Positions 14,801 through 23,096 are shown, numbered from the stretch's first letter. The stretch is DNA of 26,450 nt from Parcubacteria group bacterium GW2011_GWA2_47_7 (GCA_000999395.1 LCOM01000005.1:1-26450), one strand, 5' to 3'. Notes: a model not told the origin generated them from the letters alone. A program made the numbers and translations.

Positions 14801-15061
14801 ATGTCAGAAACTCGAGAATATCTTCGCAACAAAGAAGGTTCGAATATCAGTAAGATCGTTGTCGATCGTGATCTCTGCATTTCCGCGGTCTCCTGCATCG
14901 CAGTGTCTGAAGCGACATTCGCGCTTGATGACGAAAGCAAGGTAATCGCCACCGACCCCAACGCCGCAGATGATGAGACACTCATGGCCGCCGCAGAATC
15001 CTGTCCAACCAAAGCCATCCTCCTTTTTGATAATGACGGAAAACAGGTGTTCCCCGTCTAA
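14801..15061 (+). CDS. Single-cluster ferredoxin with CX2AX2C motif
   Basis: 86 residues, one ferredoxin cluster. The cluster loop reads DRDLCISAVSCIAVSEATFA: the first and third cysteines of the usual CxxCxxC are present (C27, C33) but the middle one is Ala; the distal Cys is in ESCPTKAI (C69). This pattern is known from ferredoxins that carry a [3Fe-4S] cluster, or a [4Fe-4S] cluster with a non-Cys ligand. An N-terminal extension of about 17 residues precedes the fold. It lies just upstream of an FAD/NAD oxidoreductase and could be its redox partner; it might also take electrons from KorAB or donate to the hydrogenase, but that is inference. Confidence 0.9.
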   Translation: MSETREYLRNKEGSNISKIVVDRDLCISAVSCIAVSEATFALDDESKVIATDPNAADDETLMAAAESCPTKAILLFDNDGKQVFPV

Positions 15062-15070
15062 ACGATACCT

Positions 15071-16145
15071 ATGGAGAGCGCCACGTACCTTATTGTCGGC
15101 GGAGGAATCGCCGGAACAACGTCAGCGGAAACAAGCTTCCGTCTGGATGAAATCTGAAGATTGGTACACGACAAACAACATCACACTATTGACCGGATGT
15201 GCCGCCGTGGCACTTGATGCGACGGCGAAACAGGTCACACTGAGTGACGGCAAGATATTTCAATACGAAAAACTACTCATTGCGACCGGAACACATAACC
15301 GCAAGTGGACTATTCCCGGAGCGAACAAAAAAAGTGTGCACTATCTGCGCACACTCGACCACGCAAAAGCAATCATCAAGGATCTCCACGACGGAAAAAG
15401 TCATGCGGTTATCGTCGGAAGCGCCTGTGTCACGTATGAGGTTGCTGACATCCTCCGATCAAAAGAGATCGAAGTGACCGAAGTAATGCGTGAACACTAC
15501 TTTTGGGAACCTGCGCTCTCCCAAGATGAGGCGAGTATCGTTGAGGAACGACTCGTTGAACGTGGTGTGACGCTGATTCGAGACATGGAAATCACCGAGG
15601 TCATTGGTGGCGACGAAGTCGAAGGGGTTATTCTCAAGGATGGAAGAATGCTTCATTGCGACATGGTTTTTGCATTTATCGGTGTAGATATTCCAACGAA
15701 CTGGCTCATATCGTCCGGAATAACGCTGGATCGCGGGATACATGCAAACCAATATCTCGAAACATCACTCCCTGACGTGTGGGTGGCGGGAGATACAGCT
15801 CGCTATAAGGATGTCATTTTAAATGATTCCGTCGTCATGGGTAACTGGATGAATGCAACAAAGCAAGGCGAGACGGCCGCAATGAATATGCTGGGAGACA
15901 AAAAAGGCTTTGAACTCGTCTCATTCCACTCGAGTCATGGCTTCGGCGACATGATTTCATTTGCCGGCGATGGTCGCGCAAAAGAGGACAGAGAATATAT
16001 CATGCGTGGGAACATTTCTGAAAGAAAGTATGGGCGTATCATTCTCTGCGAGAATCATATCGTCGGCGCAACAATGATAAATCGCACCCAAGAACTCACA
16101 TCAGCCGCGCGTCTACAATATATGCATGGTCTTTTGTTACGATGA
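15071..16145 (+). pseudogene. FAD/NAD(P)-dependent oxidoreductase (ferredoxin or rubredoxin reductase-like), N-terminal deletion and frameshift
   Basis: A normal FAD-binding start begins at ATG 15071, 9 bases after the ferredoxin stop: YLIVGGGIAGTTSAET, then the frame stops at 15157. The rest of the enzyme continues in another frame, recognisable from VWMKSEDWYTTNNITLLTG (ATG 15147) to the end: LLIATGTHNRKWTIPGA, the NAD-binding segment VIVGSACVTYEVADIL (an atypical GxGxxG), and VWVAGDTARYKDV, the second FAD contact. About 40 residues between the dinucleotide loop and SEDWY, normally containing the ITLI...Y.R..L part, are missing, so the junction near 15130-15147 is a deletion. The intact enzyme would move electrons between NAD(P)H and a small Fe-S protein, here plausibly the upstream ferredoxin. 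The C-terminal 50 bases overlap the end of the convergent acetyl-CoA synthetase gene. Confidence 0.8.
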
Positions 16146-18120
16146 CGGGATTCAGATCTATCTCGGTGATATTGGGGTTTTCTGCGGCGATGTTGCCAAT
16201 AGAGACGAGTAATTGTGCGAGTGCCTCCTTATCGACAGACTCGGAACCGCGGAACCCTTCGAGATACTTCACGCCGGCGATCTCATCGATCATTGCCCGG
16301 GCTTCTTCCTCCGAAAACGGCGCAATACGCATAGCTACGTCACTTAAAAGCTCAACGAAAATTCCTCCAAGGCCAAAAACGATGACGGGGCCAAACGTCG
16401 CATCGCGCTTCATGCCGATGATAATCTCTTTACCCCTCACCATCGGCTGAAGAAGCATTCCCTCGATAGTGGCATGGGGCGCTCGTGTTTTCACTCCGGA
16501 TGTTATTTCATCCCATGTGTTCAAAAGGTTTTCTTTTTCTATATTGAGTCGAACCGCCTGCACATCCGTTTTGTGTATCACGTCCTGCGAGACCACTTTC
16601 ATGGCAATCTTTTCCACCCCCAGTGCGTCAAAAACACTTTGCGCTTCTTCTCGTGTTCTTGCGAGCGAACCAAAAACCGTCAGCCCATACTTCTCGAGTA
16701 ATGCTGTTGAATCCGCATAGGAGAGCATCGCAGCCGTCGACGGCGTATGCTTTATTGAATGTGACGTCGATTTCTTCTTTGGTGTCAGCGCATCGAGTGC
16801 AAAAATGGGGTCCGAGGGTAGATCAAAGTTCACCATACTGTTTGTGAGGAGCACATCAATACCCGCACGCATCACCTCACCCCCCATGAAGACCGGGATG
16901 ATGGGCTTGATACTTTTGAACGACACGAGTATGTCAGCGATTGCTTTTGCGTCGGTCATCATTTGCGGAGTCACGATAACAATAATCGCATCCACGTCGT
17001 CTCGTGCAGAAACAATATCGAGTGCGGACTTATACCGATCAGCGCCGGCATCACCGATCACATCGATTGGATTCCCTACCGCCGCCATAGGGGGGAGGAC
17101 TTTGTGCAGTGCATCTTTCGTTACTTCATCAAATTGCACGAGTTCCATTGATTCAGAGAGCTCCACGAGGTCGGCGGCATTCACTGAGGGACCTCCCCCG
17201 TTCGTGACAATGACGAGGCGTGTTTTTGCCCCCCAATCAGTTCCAAGCGAAAGTAATTTTGCCGCATTGAAGAGATCACGTAATGAGGTCACGGTTGCAA
17301 TACCCGACTGACGACATGCAGCAGTAAATATCGCATCCTCCGGCGCAAGTGAACCCGTGTGACTCATGACTGCAGCACCGCCACGTTCCGAACGCCCTGA
17401 TCGCAAAAGCACAATAGGTTTCTTTTTTGTTTCAATAATATTTTTTGCGATGGCAAGTAAGTGTGCACCGTCAGACACATGTTCGACGTAGAGCAGTATC
17501 GCTTTTGTCTCCGGATCATTGCCGAGATATTCGAGCATGGCCACTTCCGTGATACCGGCTTCGTTTCCCAAACTGACAAATTTTGAAATACCCACTCCCT
17601 CGGAGCGTGACCACTCAATAAATGACGTACCAATAGCCCCAGACTGAGAGATAAACCCAATCGAACCGGGCAAAGGTTTGTGGAGCGCGATTGAAGCATT
17701 GAGATCACTGTTTCCGTCTATAACACCGAGACAGTTCGGTCCAAGGAACGGAATCCCCGTATCTTTTCCAATAGCAGTTAGTTCATTCTCAAGTATCTTC
17801 CCCTCAGCGCCCTCTTCTTTAAAACCCGCCGAAATAACCACCGCAGCCCTTACTCCCTTCGCAACACACGCACGAAGCGTATCGGGTACCAAGTTCGCTT
17901 TGACTGCAATAACAGCAAGGTCAGGACTCCCTGGTACATCCGAAAGCGACGCGTACGCAGGCACCCCCAGCACGTCTTGATAATTGGGAGTGACCGGATA
18001 GATTGTCCGCTTCCCCCCGGCAAGAAGATTCTTCATGATGGCCGAACCCACGTGCCCTTCTTCGGGACGCGCACCAATCACGATAACTGATTCGGGATGA
18101 AAAAATTTCTCAATATCCAT
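16096..18120 (-). CDS. Acetate--CoA ligase (ADP-forming), fused alpha and beta subunits
   Basis: 674 residues from ATG 18120; the frame also allows 18144, which would overlap korB. It makes acid and ATP from acyl-CoA, ADP and phosphate, the final energy step of fermentation in many archaea and some bacteria. Domain order: CoA-binding Rossmann domain (1-130; MDIEKFFHPESVIVIGA, FLGPNCLGV), succinyl-CoA ligase-like domains (150-460) with the phosphorylated histidine in MSHTGSLAPEDAIF (H254), then an ATP-grasp beta part (about 465-674; VSQDVIHKTDVQAV, GPVIVFGLGGIFVELLSD, EIDLNPVIV). It follows korB by 7 bases and is the third gene of the korA-korB-acd operon, so acyl-CoA from KorAB should be its substrate. 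The preferred acyl group is not predictable. Confidence 0.95.
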   Translation of the reverse strand: MDIEKFFHPESVIVIGARPEEGHVGSAIMKNLLAGGKRTIYPVTPNYQDVLGVPAYASLSDVPGSPDLAVIAVKANLVPDTLRACVAKGVRAAVVISAGFKEEGAEGKILENELTAIGKDTGIPFLGPNCLGVIDGNSDLNASIALHKPLPGSIGFISQSGAIGTSFIEWSRSEGVGISKFVSLGNEAGITEVAMLEYLGNDPETKAILLYVEHVSDGAHLLAIAKNIIETKKKPIVLLRSGRSERGGAAVMSHTGSLAPEDAIFTAACRQSGIATVTSLRDLFNAAKLLSLGTDWGAKTRLVIVTNGGGPSVNAADLVELSESMELVQFDEVTKDALHKVLPPMAAVGNPIDVIGDAGADRYKSALDIVSARDDVDAIIVIVTPQMMTDAKAIADILVSFKSIKPIIPVFMGGEVMRAGIDVLLTNSMVNFDLPSDPIFALDALTPKKKSTSHSIKHTPSTAAMLSYADSTALLEKYGLTVFGSLARTREEAQSVFDALGVEKIAMKVVSQDVIHKTDVQAVRLNIEKENLLNTWDEITSGVKTRAPHATIEGMLLQPMVRGKEIIIGMKRDATFGPVIVFGLGGIFVELLSDVAMRIAPFSEEEARAMIDEIAGVKYLEGFRGSESVDKEALAQLLVSIGNIAAENPNITEIDLNPVIVTKDHAYIVDARLM

Positions 18121-18127
18121 AATAGCT

Positions 18128-18904
18128 CTAGAGTTGCTCCTCAAACGTTGGCTTCAAGACTTGATAGAAAATACCCATAGGAATCTTTCCGTCTGATTGT
18201 TTTGTCGCATGATATGCCGCATCAAGGTTCGTCACGTCATGATCTTCCGGGAGCCATGCGATGTTGTCCTTATAAAAATCACGCGTATCAAAAAAAGTAA
18301 TGCAAGGCTGTGCAATATCGATGAAAGACATACCTTTGTGCGCCATTGCCGCCTTCATGATGTCTTTTGTCTTCCCCATCTCACCAGCGTAGGTACGCGC
18401 AACGAATGTCGCGCCCGCATTCATCATCATGCGTAGTGGGTCAATAGGGTCCTCGATAGAACCAGTGGGACGCGTTAGTCCCTTGAACCCTTTCGGCGAA
18501 GTTGCCGTTGCTTGCCCAGTTGTGAGTGCAAAAATCTGATTGTCGTGAATAAACACATTGATATCCGAATTGCGCTGGGCGGAATGGATAAGGTGTGACA
18601 GTCCCTCCGAATATGAATCCCCGTCACCGGAAAAAGCGACAACAGTGAGTGATGGATTTGCCGCCTTCATACCCTCTATCGGAGGAATGGAGCGACCATG
18701 GAGCGCATTGAACGTATTCATGTTTAAGTAGTCGAGTATCTTCGCGTGACATCCGACCCCCGCTGAGGCAACAATATTTTCCTCCTTAAGCGTTCCGGCT
18801 TCGCACATCTCAGTGACCGCCTTACGGAACGCAACAAGTATTTGATTATTCGGGCAGCCGGGACACCAAGAGATCTTGGAATGTGTAGCAAGTTCCATGG
18901 TCAT
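18128..18904 (-). CDS. korB: 2-oxoacid:ferredoxin oxidoreductase, beta subunit
   Basis: 258 residues; the thiamine diphosphate subunit. The Fe-S cysteines are C14 and C17 (SWCPGCPNN), C52 (GVGCHAK), and a further Cys near position 201 (AQPCITFF). The ThDP/Mg motif GDGDS starts at 93, followed by HDNQIFALTTGQATATSPKG (N122 on). This matches the KorB/PorB family, which oxidatively decarboxylates pyruvate or 2-oxoglutarate-type acids to acyl-CoA while reducing ferredoxin. Its start overlaps the korA stop as ATGA, giving stoichiometric translation. No separate delta (ferredoxin-like) subunit is present. Substrate identity (pyruvate or another 2-oxoacid) cannot be decided from sequence by eye. Confidence 0.95.
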   Translation of the reverse strand: MTMELATHSKISWCPGCPNNQILVAFRKAVTEMCEAGTLKEENIVASAGVGCHAKILDYLNMNTFNALHGRSIPPIEGMKAANPSLTVVAFSGDGDSYSEGLSHLIHSAQRNSDINVFIHDNQIFALTTGQATATSPKGFKGLTRPTGSIEDPIDPLRMMMNAGATFVARTYAGEMGKTKDIMKAAMAHKGMSFIDIAQPCITFFDTRDFYKDNIAWLPEDHDVTNLDAAYHATKQSDGKIPMGIFYQVLKPTFEEQL

Positions 18905-20631
18905 GATATTTTCAGTTTATCCTGTAATTCTTTTGCAAGCGTGGCGGGGTCAAATGGTCGTGCATCATACTTGAGGATTTTCTCGTCGCACATGATGCCG
19001 GTTTTTTCGCGCAACAGCCCGGCGAGCTGCGCGTTGTGGTTCACCTCTACATCGATAATTTGATCCGCGCCATCGAGCGCTTTCGCCACCTCTTCCTCGG
19101 GGAAGGGTTCCATCCAAAGCACTTGAACGAGGCGAAGTGGGGTATCAATCATGGCTGCGGCTTCAAGAACAGGCCCTTTGGTTGAGCCCCAAAAGAGCAC
19201 GGCAGTCTTTGCAGAGGAATCGCCATAGACTTTTACGGTATCAAAATGGCGCGCATCGGAACGTATACCTTCCATCTTCTTCCATCGCTTATCCTGCATC
19301 GCCCGAACAGTATCCGACTCATCCGATGCGATACCGAACTCGTCATGCTCATAACTTGTCGCCTTCACCTTCGTGTTTGACGTGCCGGGGAATGCGAGCG
19401 GTGACACACCATCGTCGGCATATTGATATCGGAGATATTCTCCCCCACTCGCCTTCTTGTGCGGGGTGACCTCTGTATTGCCGGATGGAACAGTAGAGGT
19501 TTGATAACTTTCCGAAAGCTGTTTATCCAGAAGGACAATTGCCGGAGTTTGAAATTTCCACGCGAAGTTGAGAGCGATTTGCCCCGCCATGAATGCTTCC
19601 TCAGGGTCTCCCGGCGCGATGACAACACGGGGAAATTCTCCATGACCCGAAGAAATGACAAATCGTAAATCCCCCTGCGATGTCCTCGTTGCCGCACCTG
19701 TCGCGGGACCTTGTCGCGAGGAGATAGCGAGCGCGATGGGAGTCTCACTGACTCCGGCAAGTGAGAATGTCTCTTGCATGAGCGCAAGTCCTCCGGTTGC
19801 CGTACTGACTGCAACACGCTTTCCTGCATATGCGATTCCTAGAGCCATATTGATTACAGTAATTTCATCTTCGGGGTGAATCACTTTTATCTTTCCCTTT
19901 GCTGATTCTTTCGCGAGAAAATGAAGAATCGACGATGCTGGGGTCATCGGATAGCCAACAAAGAATTCAAGTCCCGCAGAAAGAAATCCGAGAGCGACCG
20001 CTTTGTTTCCCTCAAGAAGGACTCCAGTCTGCGTATCAGTATTTTGTATAGGAAACACAAGACGAGGGGTAAGCCCCGATGCTTTCGCCGCGTCATAACC
20101 ACGCAGTGCGAGCGCCACATTCATCGTAATCCCTCCAAGAATATCCCCAAACACTTTTCCAAATATTCCCTCGGACTCCTCGCGCGACAGTCCGGCAAAA
20201 TAGCAGTACGCACCAACTCCAACGGAAGGACCTGCAGCATGCGGTGCACCAGCCTCTTTCGCCGCCTCGGACATAGGGAGTGAAACGATGTTCTGAGAAA
20301 TTTCTTTCAGATGCTCTGCGTACGGGCTGTCAATAAAAATAACCGCATCATTCTTCAAACCATCCCTATGCAAAAGCACTGACTCTGCATTCGTCGCAAT
20401 AATGACGTCGAGCATAGAGTGGTCGGCATGCACCGGATGATCCCCATAGGTGAGGCGTGCGTAATTGTGCCCTCCGCGGATAAGTGATGGATATTCAGGG
20501 GTCATGTAAACATAACATCCGATATGCTGCACAATCTCGGACAGATGTAGCCCACCCTCTTTTATGCCGTCCCCCGCGGCACCGCCGACGGCCACTGTCA
20601 CGAGTGGAGTATTATTTTTTTCTGTTTCCAT
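18901..20631 (-). CDS. korA: 2-oxoacid:ferredoxin oxidoreductase, fused gamma-alpha subunit
   Basis: 576 residues from ATG 20631. The longer frame opens at 20820, but the gamma-domain start TPLVTVAVGGAAGDGIKEGG and the -10 box 7 bases before 20631 favour this start. Residues 1-190 are the gamma domain (PEYPSLIRGGHNYARL), 200-576 the alpha part: GNKAVALGFLSAGLEFFVGY, HPEDEITVINMALGIAYAG, ATGGLALMQETFSLAGVSE, and RQGPATGAATRTSQGDL, the CoA/2-oxoacid-contacting loop. With KorB it forms the enzyme that turns a 2-oxoacid and CoA into acyl-CoA, CO2 and reduced ferredoxin. The gene is divergent from the hydrogenase, 103 bases apart, and both starts carry the same extended -10 TGGTATAAT, which may allow joint control. 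Confidence 0.95.
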   Translation of the reverse strand: METEKNNTPLVTVAVGGAAGDGIKEGGLHLSEIVQHIGCYVYMTPEYPSLIRGGHNYARLTYGDHPVHADHSMLDVIIATNAESVLLHRDGLKNDAVIFIDSPYAEHLKEISQNIVSLPMSEAAKEAGAPHAAGPSVGVGAYCYFAGLSREESEGIFGKVFGDILGGITMNVALALRGYDAAKASGLTPRLVFPIQNTDTQTGVLLEGNKAVALGFLSAGLEFFVGYPMTPASSILHFLAKESAKGKIKVIHPEDEITVINMALGIAYAGKRVAVSTATGGLALMQETFSLAGVSETPIALAISSRQGPATGAATRTSQGDLRFVISSGHGEFPRVVIAPGDPEEAFMAGQIALNFAWKFQTPAIVLLDKQLSESYQTSTVPSGNTEVTPHKKASGGEYLRYQYADDGVSPLAFPGTSNTKVKATSYEHDEFGIASDESDTVRAMQDKRWKKMEGIRSDARHFDTVKVYGDSSAKTAVLFWGSTKGPVLEAAAMIDTPLRLVQVLWMEPFPEEEVAKALDGADQIIDVEVNHNAQLAGLLREKTGIMCDEKILKYDARPFDPATLAKELQDKLKIS

Positions 20632-20638
20632 GTGTCGC

Positions 20639-20647
20639 ATTATACCA
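20639..20647 (-). promoter_or_regulatory. Extended -10 box of korA
   Basis: TGGTATAAT on the minus strand, ending 7 bases before ATG 20631; predicted leaderless. The same nonamer serves the divergent hydrogenase promoter. Confidence 0.6.
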
Positions 20648-20706
20648 GAATTCCAAGGTAAAAACGGTGCATAACCAAGAAAAAAGCTGTGCATTGCTTT
20701 TTGTGG

Positions 20707-20715
20707 TGGTATAAT
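20707..20715 (+). promoter_or_regulatory. Extended -10 box of the hydrogenase operon
   Basis: TGGTATAAT, 19 bases before ATG 20735, giving a leader of about 12 bases with no clear ribosome binding site. No strong -35. Confidence 0.6.
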
Positions 20716-20734
20716 CCAAATATTCATTACTACG

Positions 20735-21247
20735 ATGGAACCAAATAACAAAAAAATAGCAATCGGATGGTTCTCCTTCTCCTGCTGCGAAGACAGTACT
20801 ATCGTATTTACCGAACTCATGAATGATCACTGGCAAGAATGGAAGCATATTTTTGATTTTCGACATGTCAAAGTGCTCAAAACACACAACATCATGGATG
20901 CATTCGACATAGCATTTATTGAAGGAGCTATTGCCTCCCCTGAGCACGTGGAGAAGCTCAAACACATCCGGAGCATCTCAAAGAAGCTTGTCGCCATTGG
21001 TGCATGCGCCGTGACCGGCGGACCGTCTGCCCAACGTAATAATTTTAACGACGAACAAAAAGCAAATATCGCGTTTCTTGTCGAACGATTTGGGGCGCTC
21101 CCCGAAGTTCTCAAGGTGTCTGACGTGGTGACTGTTGATGCATCCGTTCCAGGCTGTCCAATGAATACCGACATATTTCTCAAGGCGGTGACCGCATTGA
21201 TTGCAGAATTTCGACCCGACCTCGCCACACCACCAGTCTCCAATTAA
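20735..21247 (+). CDS. [NiFe] hydrogenase small (Fe-S) subunit, NADH dehydrogenase 20-kDa family
   Basis: 170 residues, far shorter than uptake hydrogenase small subunits and without a Tat signal, so cytoplasmic. Exactly four cysteines suggest a single proximal [4Fe-4S] cluster: adjacent C17-C18 (WFSFSCCEDS), C91 (GACAVTGG) and C141 (VPGCPM). Hydrogenases usually have CxxC at the first site; the adjacent pair is like NuoB of complex I. DFRHVKVLKTHNIMDAFDIA and FIEGAIASPEHVEKL are conserved-looking blocks. With the large subunit, 16 bases downstream, it forms a minimal H2 enzyme. No diaphorase, F420 or polyferredoxin subunit is encoded in the window, so ferredoxin may be the direct partner (inferred). 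I place it near group 3 or a related CPR/DPANN lineage, unsure which. Confidence 0.85.
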   Translation: MEPNNKKIAIGWFSFSCCEDSTIVFTELMNDHWQEWKHIFDFRHVKVLKTHNIMDAFDIAFIEGAIASPEHVEKLKHIRSISKKLVAIGACAVTGGPSAQRNNFNDEQKANIAFLVERFGALPEVLKVSDVVTVDASVPGCPMNTDIFLKAVTALIAEFRPDLATPPVSN

Positions 21248-21263
21248 TTTTCATTCTCTCACC

Positions 21264-22556
21264 ATGCACACATTCGACTTATCGATGGAGCACATCACCA
21301 AGATTGAGGGTGATGCCTCGATCGCAGTAAAGGTAGAAAATGATAAGGTAACCGATGTAAAATTTCAAACGGTCGAGTACAAACGTTTCTTCACGGAGGC
21401 AATGAAGGGGAAGGCGCTCATGGCAATCCCCGCCCATCTTGCACGTATCTGCGGTACCTGCTCAAATGCACACATCATGGCCGCGATTGAGGCCTGTGAA
21501 GACGCGCTCGACATCACCCCCTCAGAGCAGACCGATGTATTGCGCGCTCTGACCATGCATGGACTCACCGTGCGTGACCATGCGCTCCACCTCTATCTTT
21601 TTTCACTCCCTGACGTCTACGGCAAAGATGCCTTCCTCGATCTCGACGAAAACATTCCCGAAGAACACCAGATACTCCATGATGGCTTCGAAATTAAAGC
21701 GGCGGGCAACTTCCTCGCAACTCTTGTTGCCGGTCGCTCGGTACACGCACAGTACCCGACCATCGGCGGCTTCCTCCACTTCCCCGACAAGGCTGGTATC
21801 GATGAGGCGGTTGCAAAGCTTGCCGCAGTGCGCCCTGCAGCCCTACGCCTTATTAAGATATTCCAAGACCAGCCGTTTCATTTCGACCGAAAAATGCATT
21901 TTCAAGCACTTATTCCTGACGGTAACTTTGGGTATATTAAAGGCTCTATTCGCACAAGTCGCGGAGAGGTATTCCCCGAAAAGGAATATCGCAATCTCCT
22001 TGAGCACGTTGTCCTTCCCTATTCTCAGGCTTCCGCATACCAGTACAAGGGAGAAAGTTATTTTGTGGGCTCTTTGGCACGTCTCAATATCGCAAAAGAC
22101 AAACTGCACCCCAAGACGAAGGAATCTATTCCTGACACACTCGCACTCTTCCCATCAACCGATGTATTCCACAACAATCTCGCACAAGCCGTTGAGATAC
22201 TCCACTCCATAGATGAAGCAATTGAGCTCCTCACAACGCGCACATTTGTCCATGAACCGCTTATCAAGAAACCTGCACGAGATGCTGTTGGTATCGGAGT
22301 TGTCGAAGCACCTCGCGGAACGCTCTATCATAAAATAGTCTTAAGTGCTGACGGAACAATTAAGGAGGGTGAAGTCATCGTTCCGACGGGACAAAATCAG
22401 ATAAATATCGAACAAGACGTAGGGAAGCTTGTTGAGAACCTCATCGCAGGGGGAATGGAGAAGGAAAAAATGCCCATGGAAATGGAGAAATTAATCCGCG
22501 CCTATGACCCCTGCATGTCCTGTGCGGCACACTTTCTCAAAGTGAAGTGGGCATAG
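21264..22556 (+). CDS. [NiFe] hydrogenase large (catalytic) subunit
   Basis: 430 residues from ATG 21264; the frame is open upstream but HTFDLSMEHITKIEGDASI is the family start. Both nickel-binding motifs are complete: RICGTCSNAH (C63, C66, H70) and, at the C-terminus, DPCMSCAAH (C417, C420, H423). Conserved HAxxPTIGGF-type residues appear as HAQYPTIGGFLHFP. After H423 only seven residues remain (FLKVKWA), so any C-terminal peptide removed on nickel insertion is very short. The hydrogenase maturation protease and nickel permease encoded nearby fit this. The enzyme should be cytoplasmic and reversible; H2 production from ferredoxin reduced by KorAB is the most natural role in context. Confidence 0.94.
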   Translation: MHTFDLSMEHITKIEGDASIAVKVENDKVTDVKFQTVEYKRFFTEAMKGKALMAIPAHLARICGTCSNAHIMAAIEACEDALDITPSEQTDVLRALTMHGLTVRDHALHLYLFSLPDVYGKDAFLDLDENIPEEHQILHDGFEIKAAGNFLATLVAGRSVHAQYPTIGGFLHFPDKAGIDEAVAKLAAVRPAALRLIKIFQDQPFHFDRKMHFQALIPDGNFGYIKGSIRTSRGEVFPEKEYRNLLEHVVLPYSQASAYQYKGESYFVGSLARLNIAKDKLHPKTKESIPDTLALFPSTDVFHNNLAQAVEILHSIDEAIELLTTRTFVHEPLIKKPARDAVGIGVVEAPRGTLYHKIVLSADGTIKEGEVIVPTGQNQINIEQDVGKLVENLIAGGMEKEKMPMEMEKLIRAYDPCMSCAAHFLKVKWA

Positions 22557-22639
22557 CACAAAGCGCAACGGATGCCACTCGTGACAAATACTTCAACGTG
22601 AAGAAAAAAACTTTCGTTATTATTCCTGATAAGCGGGAA

Positions 22640-22885
22640 CTATAAAAAGATCTTCCAGAGACTAAAGACCGCGATAAACGCCCAGACCACATTTAATGCG
22701 AGCGATGCCCATGCTGCTTTTTTTATCGTGTAGTATATAAACGCTGCACCACCCGAGAGATTCATCAATTGGTACCAAGCATTATCGGCGAGCACATAGT
22801 CAAACGATATAAAAAAATACGCGCCAAGTATCATAAGCATCCCAAAGACTCCGATTATCTCGAGCAACAATGCTTTGTGTTTCAT
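22640..22885 (-). CDS. Small CBU_0592-like membrane protein
   Basis: 81 residues with three hydrophobic segments (about 8-27, 36-54, 60-78). YQLMNLSGGAAFIYYTIKKA followed by WASLALNVVWAFIAVFSLWK matches the CBU_0592-like small membrane protein family, whose function is unknown. It is convergent with the hydrogenase operon and divergent from the nickel permease gene. The start is supported by a TGATAATAT box ending 6 bases before ATG 22885. Confidence 0.8.
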   Translation of the reverse strand: MKHKALLLEIIGVFGMLMILGAYFFISFDYVLADNAWYQLMNLSGGAAFIYYTIKKAAWASLALNVVWAFIAVFSLWKIFL

Positions 22886-22891
22886 GTCTTC

Positions 22892-22900
22892 ATATTATCA
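22892..22900 (-). promoter_or_regulatory. Extended -10 box of the CBU_0592-like gene
   Basis: TGATAATAT on the minus strand, 6 bases before ATG 22885. No clear -35. Confidence 0.45.
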
Positions 22901-23078
22901 TGACGAACGACCAAAACGGGAGGAATTTGCCTATCTGCGCATGCCAGGAGCCATGAAGCCAAACATATGAAGAGATAAGGTTATTGGGCTTATTTATGAA
23001 AATCCCCACGGTTGAGTAGTCATTCATTATTAACGACGTGAATGCTAGTACTATTCCATAACCCTTCTTTGCATTGGA

Positions 23079-23087
23079 TGATACAAT
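23079..23087 (+). promoter_or_regulatory. Extended -10 box of the nickel/cobalt permease gene
   Basis: TGATACAAT ends 9 bases before ATG 23097, giving a leader of zero to three bases. No nickel riboswitch or long leader is present. Confidence 0.5.
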
Positions 23088-23096
23088 AATTCCCAT

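Noticed and set aside
14999..15146. Taking the long open frame from 14970 as the true start of the FAD oxidoreductase
   Set aside because: Its first 55 residues are an out-of-phase reading of the ferredoxin gene end; the genuine FAD-binding start is in another frame at 15071.
16805..17311. 168-residue Ser/Thr-rich plus-strand open frame
   Set aside because: Antisense to the well-supported ADP-forming acetyl-CoA synthetase.
21559..22212. 217-residue plus-strand open frame in another phase
   Set aside because: Overlaps the hydrogenase large subunit, whose nickel motifs are complete; the alternative frame has no recognisable domain.
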